A stretch of 9,466 nt of DNA from Treponema sp. (lineage in GTDB: Bacteria > Spirochaetota > Spirochaetia > Treponematales > Breznakiellaceae). A program made the position numbers and the translations under genes. A model generated the notes under the pieces. That model was not told the DNA's origin and searched no databases. It saw nothing but the letters and a program-made list of their open reading frames with translations. Positions 6,896 to 9,466 of this stretch are shown one piece after another. Where the stretch lies: contig JAISRD010000070.1 of the NCBI GenBank assembly GCA_031273835.1, forward strand, positions 1-9,466. Reading direction: 5' to 3'. Every line of letters starts with the position of its first letter. The stretch's first letter is position 1.

Positions 6896-8257
6896 ATGCG
6901 AAAAAAGTTATTTGTTTTAGCGCTGTTTGTCTGCGCTGGAGTTTCCCTCTTCGCCCAGGAAACGGCTGAGGCTTTGGGATTCTCCCTGGATGTGGTATGG
7001 CTCTTTATCGGCGCCATCCTGGTCTTTATCATGCAGGCCGGTTTTGCTCTGGTAGAGACGGGCCTTACCCGCGCAAAAAACGCCACCAATATCACCATGA
7101 AAAACGTGATGGACTTCTGTTTTGGGGCCATCGTGTACTGGGCGATAGGCTGGGGGTTGATGTACGGAAAGGACGCCCTGGGCGGGCTCATCGGTTCGGA
7201 CCAGTTCTTTCACAGCCCCATGGGCTTGGACATGGAGAGCGGGAATTTCTACAAAAGCTGGTTCTTCCAGGTGGTCTTTGCCGCCACCGCGGCGACCATT
7301 GTTTCAGGCGCCATGGCGGAACGGACCCAGTTTAGATCCTACCTGATCTATACCTGTTTTATCTCCGCCTTTATCTACCCCATTTCGGGCCACTGGATAT
7401 GGAACGCCGACGGCTGGCTTGCCCAGCTTGGTTTCCATGACTTCGCCGGTTCCACGGTGGTTCACTCCGTAGGCGGCTGGGCGGCCTTAATGGGCGCCGT
7501 CGTACTCGGTCCCCGGCTTGGAAAGTACGTTAAGGGCGCCGACGGGAAAATATCAGTTAAGGCCTTTCCGGGCCACAATATCCCCTACGCCGCCCTGGGG
7601 GTACTGCTCCTCTTCTTCGGCTGGTTCGGCTTTAACGGCGCGTCCACCGGCATCGCCACTGTGGGCGGAGGGGGTATCTGGAGCGGTCTTAACATAGCCC
7701 GGGTCTGCGTAACCACAACCCTGGCGGCCGCCGCAGGCGCCGTGGCGGCGATGATCTTCAGCTGGCTGTGGTTCAAAAAGCCCGACGCCTCCATGACCCT
7801 TAACGGCCTGCTCGCTGGGCTTGTGGGAATTACCGCCCCCTGTGCGGTGGTCAGTCCCGGCGCCGCCATCGCCATCGGTCTCATTGCCGGCGTACTGGTG
7901 GTTCTTTCCGTTGAATTCTTCGATAAGGTGGTTAAGGTTGACGATCCTGTGGGGGCCGTTTCGGTTCACGGGATATGCGGGGTCTTTGGAACCATAGCGG
8001 TCGGTATATGGGGGGATGCCGCCGGCGACGGGGTGAGCGGCCTGCTCCACGGCGGGGGATTTGATCAGCTCGGTAAACAGCTCATCGGCATCGTTTCCGT
8101 AGGCGCCTGGGCCCTGATAACCAGCTTTATCCTCTTTACGGTGATCAAGCTTATCTTCGGTCTAAGGGTTTCCCCCAAGGAAGAACTGGTGGGTCTTGAC
8201 CTTTCGGAACATAAGTCTGAAGCTTACAGCGGCTTCCAGATCTTTAGCAATATGTAG
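6896..8257 (+). CDS. amtB: Ammonium transporter, Amt family
   Basis: AmtB is an inner-membrane trimeric channel that takes up ammonium and is blocked by GlnK when nitrogen is plentiful. The 453-residue product has an apparent signal peptide (MRKKLFVLALFVCAGVSLFA, likely cut before Q21), then about 11 hydrophobic segments. Pore residues are in place: the twin histidines are H190 (in FAGSTVVHSVGG) and H358 (in VSVHGICG), and the gate phenylalanines correspond to F128 and F246 (in GWFGFN). The C-terminal tail GLRVSPKEELVGLDLSEHKSEAY is the conserved region that contacts PII. The ATG at 6896 is preceded by AGGAGG and lies 26 bp after the predicted sigma-54 start site. A longer in-frame ORF from 6815 is rejected because it would start before the promoter. 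The pairing with glnK 42 bp downstream is classic for Amt operons. Confidence 0.95.
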   Translation: MRKKLFVLALFVCAGVSLFAQETAEALGFSLDVVWLFIGAILVFIMQAGFALVETGLTRAKNATNITMKNVMDFCFGAIVYWAIGWGLMYGKDALGGLIGSDQFFHSPMGLDMESGNFYKSWFFQVVFAATAATIVSGAMAERTQFRSYLIYTCFISAFIYPISGHWIWNADGWLAQLGFHDFAGSTVVHSVGGWAALMGAVVLGPRLGKYVKGADGKISVKAFPGHNIPYAALGVLLLFFGWFGFNGASTGIATVGGGGIWSGLNIARVCVTTTLAAAAGAVAAMIFSWLWFKKPDASMTLNGLLAGLVGITAPCAVVSPGAAIAIGLIAGVLVVLSVEFFDKVVKVDDPVGAVSVHGICGVFGTIAVGIWGDAAGDGVSGLLHGGGFDQLGKQLIGIVSVGAWALITSFILFTVIKLIFGLRVSPKEELVGLDLSEHKSEAYSGFQIFSNM

Positions 8258-8281
8258 GACCGAATCCAAGGGATTGCGGTC
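8258..8281 (+). promoter_or_regulatory. Intercistronic hairpin between amtB and glnK
   Basis: Directly after the amtB stop, GACCGAATCC (8258-8267) pairs with GGATT-g-CGGTC (8271-8281), giving a 10-bp stem with one bulged G and an AAG loop. No T-run follows, so it is not a standard terminator. It ends 7 nt before the glnK Shine-Dalgarno AAGGAG (8289-8294). It could stabilise the upstream message or tune glnK translation; that role is inferred. Confidence 0.55.
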
Positions 8282-8299
8282 ATATAATAAGGAGAAAAG

Positions 8300-8641
8300 A
8301 TGAAACTGGTTATTGCCTATATACAGCCTCATGCGCTGAATGAAGTTAAACAGGCTCTGTACGACGCAGAGGTATACAAAATGTCGGTTACCAATGCCAT
8401 GGGCTGTGGTCAGCAGAAGGGTTATACCGAGCAGTTCCGGGGCGTTGAAATTGAGGTGAATCTTTTGAAGAAGGTTCGTATCGAGATTGCGGTGAACGAT
8501 AACTTCGTGAAACCCACCATCGACGCGATTGTCAAGGGCGCCAGAACCCCGGATATCGGGGACGGGAAGATATTTATCCTGCCCATTGAAGAATGTATAC
8601 GGATCAGGACCGGTGAAACCGGTTCTATCGCGATTGGTTAA
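8300..8641 (+). CDS. glnK: PII nitrogen signalling protein (GlnK type)
   Basis: PII proteins are small trimers that sense ATP/ADP and 2-oxoglutarate and control AmtB and other nitrogen targets. The 113-residue sequence aligns without gaps to E. coli numbering up to at least residue 103: Q39, K58, G87-D-G-K90, R101 and R103 of the nucleotide and 2-oxoglutarate site are all present. The T-loop (about 37-55) reads GQQKGYTEQFRGVEIEVN. It keeps R47, the residue that plugs the AmtB pore, but has F46 and I51 in place of the tyrosines and V49 in place of the cyanobacterial phosphorylated serine. Covalent switching by uridylylation or serine phosphorylation at these sites is therefore not possible. 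Control is probably by ligands alone, which is an inference. It follows amtB after 42 bp and has a good Shine-Dalgarno (AAGGAG, 8289-8294). The symbol glnK rests on linkage to amtB. Confidence 0.93.
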   Translation: MKLVIAYIQPHALNEVKQALYDAEVYKMSVTNAMGCGQQKGYTEQFRGVEIEVNLLKKVRIEIAVNDNFVKPTIDAIVKGARTPDIGDGKIFILPIEECIRIRTGETGSIAIG

Positions 8642-8694
8642 GGGGAGCGGGTCCGGATAAACCCGGGTCTTCGTTTCCCGTGAAAAAGGGGTGT

Positions 8695-8730
8695 AAGCTT
8701 ACCATTGCTCTGCAATGGTAAGCTTTTTTT
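8695..8730 (+). terminator. Intrinsic terminator after glnK
   Basis: A perfect 14-bp stem (8695-8708 with 8712-8725, beginning AAGCTTACC) closes a TCT loop and runs into seven Ts (8724-8730). It lies 53 bp after the glnK stop and should end the amtB-glnK transcript, which separates it from glnN and explains the separate glnN promoter. Confidence 0.93.
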
Positions 8731-8744
8731 ATACGTAAATGTAG
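8731..8744 (+). promoter_or_regulatory. Weak candidate operator half of a pair upstream of glnN
   Basis: ATACG-TAAA-TGTAG matches 8 of 10 arm positions of the CTACA-N4-TGTAG palindrome; the right arm is intact. It starts exactly where the terminator T-run ends and lies 29 bp (centre to centre) before the perfect copy at 8760. Paired strong and weak sites are common for sigma-54 activators. The call depends on the stronger copies. Confidence 0.3.
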
Positions 8745-8759
8745 GAATGATACGGAAAA

Positions 8760-8773
8760 CTACATTTTTGTAG
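8760..8773 (+). promoter_or_regulatory. Candidate nitrogen-regulon operator, copy 3 (perfect, upstream of glnN)
   Basis: CTACA-TTTT-TGTAG is a perfect palindrome and the exact reverse complement of the copy before the activator gene (4969-4982). Its centre lies about 150 bp upstream of the predicted glnN start site, a normal enhancer distance for a sigma-54 promoter. Confidence 0.6.
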
Positions 8774-8825
8774 GGATGAAAGCCGTCCTTCCGGCGGGAA
8801 ATAAAAAAAAAGAAACTGGTTTTTA

Positions 8826-8850
8826 TAATTCCTTACAGGGTAAGGAATTA
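8826..8850 (+). promoter_or_regulatory. Perfect 11-bp-arm dyad upstream of the glnN promoter
   Basis: TAATTCCTTAC (8826-8836) and GTAAGGAATTA (8840-8850) are perfect inverted repeats around AGG. The centre is about 80 bp before the predicted glnN start site, between the enhancer-like palindromes and the -24/-12 element. A 9-bp A-tract (8803-8811) and a T-tract (8820-8824) precede it. No T-run follows, so a protein binding site is more likely than a terminator. The binding factor is unknown. Confidence 0.5.
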
Positions 8851-8891
8851 GGACTCCGAGAAAAACCCGGCGGGGCGCTTGTTTTAATTAC

Positions 8892-8908
8892 TTGGCATAG
8901 AATTTGCA
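8892..8908 (+). promoter_or_regulatory. Sigma-54 (-24/-12) promoter of glnN
   Basis: TTGGCATAGAATTTGCA has GG (8894-8895) and GC (8906-8907) exactly 10 bp apart, with good TTGGCA and TTGCA boxes. Transcription would begin near 8919, leaving a leader of about 65 nt before the glnN ATG at 8985. The leader carries GGAGG at 8971-8975, 9 nt from the start codon. Confidence 0.87.
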
Positions 8909-8984
8909 TATGAATAGACAGGGTGGTTTCAAAGGATCAATTTTGGACAGCCCAGACAACAATTATTTTTGGAGGATTTAATAG

Positions 8985-9466
8985 ATGAGTGTGCTGGATT
9001 TTACCAAAACCCCGATTGCCGAGCTCTACGGCTCCAATTGTTTTTCAAACGCCGTGATGAAAGAGCGGCTTCCTAAAAATATCTACAAGGAAATTCTTAC
9101 GGTCCAGGCGGGCAAAAAGGAATTGACCCCGGAAGTGGCGGATGTGGTTGCCGCGTCCATGAGGGATTGGGCAATTGAAAAGGGAGCGAGTCACTATACC
9201 CACTGGTTCCAGCCCCTGACGGGTTTAACCGCGGAAAAACACGACGCCTTTATCGCCCCCACCGGCGACGGCGGGGTACTTATGGAATTTTCAGGGAAGG
9301 AGTTGATCAAAGGCGAGCCCGACGCTTCCAGCTTTCCCTCCGGGGGCCTGCGGGCCACCTTTGAGGCCCGGGGCTATACCGCCTGGGATGTGACCAGCCC
9401 GGCCTTCCTTAAACAGGACAAGACCGGTACCACCCTGTGTATACCCACCGCGTTTATCAGTTACTA
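8985..9466 (+). CDS. glnN: Glutamine synthetase type III, N-terminal part, cut by window end
   Basis: Glutamine synthetase joins ammonium to glutamate using ATP and is the main entry point for nitrogen assimilation. The first 160 residues are present and the frame is open at the window edge; type III enzymes are about 700 residues, so most of the gene lies outside. The type III signature segments are clear: NAVMKERLP (22-30), HYTHWFQPLTGLTAEKHDAF (70-89), APTGDGG (91-97), FSGKELIKGEPDASSFPSGG (102-121) and LRATFEARGYTAWD (122-135). This differs from type I GlnA, whose start is unrelated. The ATG at 8985 has GGAGG 9 nt upstream. It has its own sigma-54 promoter and is separated from glnK by a terminator, so it is a separate unit, plausibly in the same nitrogen regulon as amtB-glnK. 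Confidence 0.94.
   Translation, partial: MSVLDFTKTPIAELYGSNCFSNAVMKERLPKNIYKEILTVQAGKKELTPEVADVVAASMRDWAIEKGASHYTHWFQPLTGLTAEKHDAFIAPTGDGGVLMEFSGKELIKGEPDASSFPSGGLRATFEARGYTAWDVTSPAFLKQDKTGTTLCIPTAFISY

Noticed and set aside
8649..8668. CGGGT...ACCCG and ACCCGGGT repeats after glnK
   Set aside because: Short 4-5 bp pairings, expected in GC-rich DNA; the real terminator follows at 8695-8730.
8782..8811. GCCG/CGGC mini-stem followed by an A-run
   Set aside because: The stem is only 4 bp and the run is A rather than T on the + strand; on the - strand the T-run lies on the wrong side.

Overview
The window looks like chromosomal DNA of an anaerobic, free-living or gut-associated bacterium. My best guess is a spirochaete of the Treponema type, such as the nitrogen-fixing termite-gut treponemes. 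This rests on the mix of a NifA-type activator, sigma-54 promoters, a type III glutamine synthetase and a PII protein without the uridylylation tyrosine. It is an inference from remembered family resemblance, not a proven assignment. All genes lie on the + strand. No mobile element, CRISPR array, tRNA or rRNA was seen.

Left block (1-4913), maintenance genes: the 3' part of an M48 metalloprotease gene (1-723), then sbcD (751-2121) and sbcC (2118-4913). The last two overlap by ATGA and encode the nuclease and ATPase subunits of the SbcCD (Mre11-Rad50-like) DNA-end-processing complex. The close packing suggests co-transcription.

Right block (4914-9466), a nitrogen-control cluster: a NifA-type sigma-54 activator (4996-6621), the ammonium channel amtB (6896-8257), a PII protein glnK (8300-8641), a strong intrinsic terminator (8695-8730), and the start of a type III glutamine synthetase, glnN (8985 to the window edge). 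amtB-glnK and glnN each have a clear -24/-12 sigma-54 promoter, with GG and GC exactly 10 bp apart (6844-6860 and 8892-8908).

The most interesting signal is a 14-bp palindrome, CTACA-N4-TGTAG. It occurs only in the three gaps flanking these nitrogen genes: perfect at 4969-4982, just before the activator start; one arm mismatch at 6638-6651, about 225 bp before the predicted amtB start site; and perfect at 8760-8773, about 150 bp before the glnN start site, with a weaker partner at 8731-8744. The first and third copies are exact reverse complements. The classic NifA site TGT-N10-ACA was not found in these gaps. A simple model is that the activator binds this palindrome, activates amtB-glnK and glnN from a distance through sigma-54, and represses its own gene from the promoter-proximal copy. 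Other notable structures are three interlocked dyads 11 bp apart (6627-6662), a 10-bp phased T-tract repeat before the amtB promoter, a perfect 11-bp-arm dyad before the glnN promoter (8826-8850), and a hairpin between amtB and glnK.
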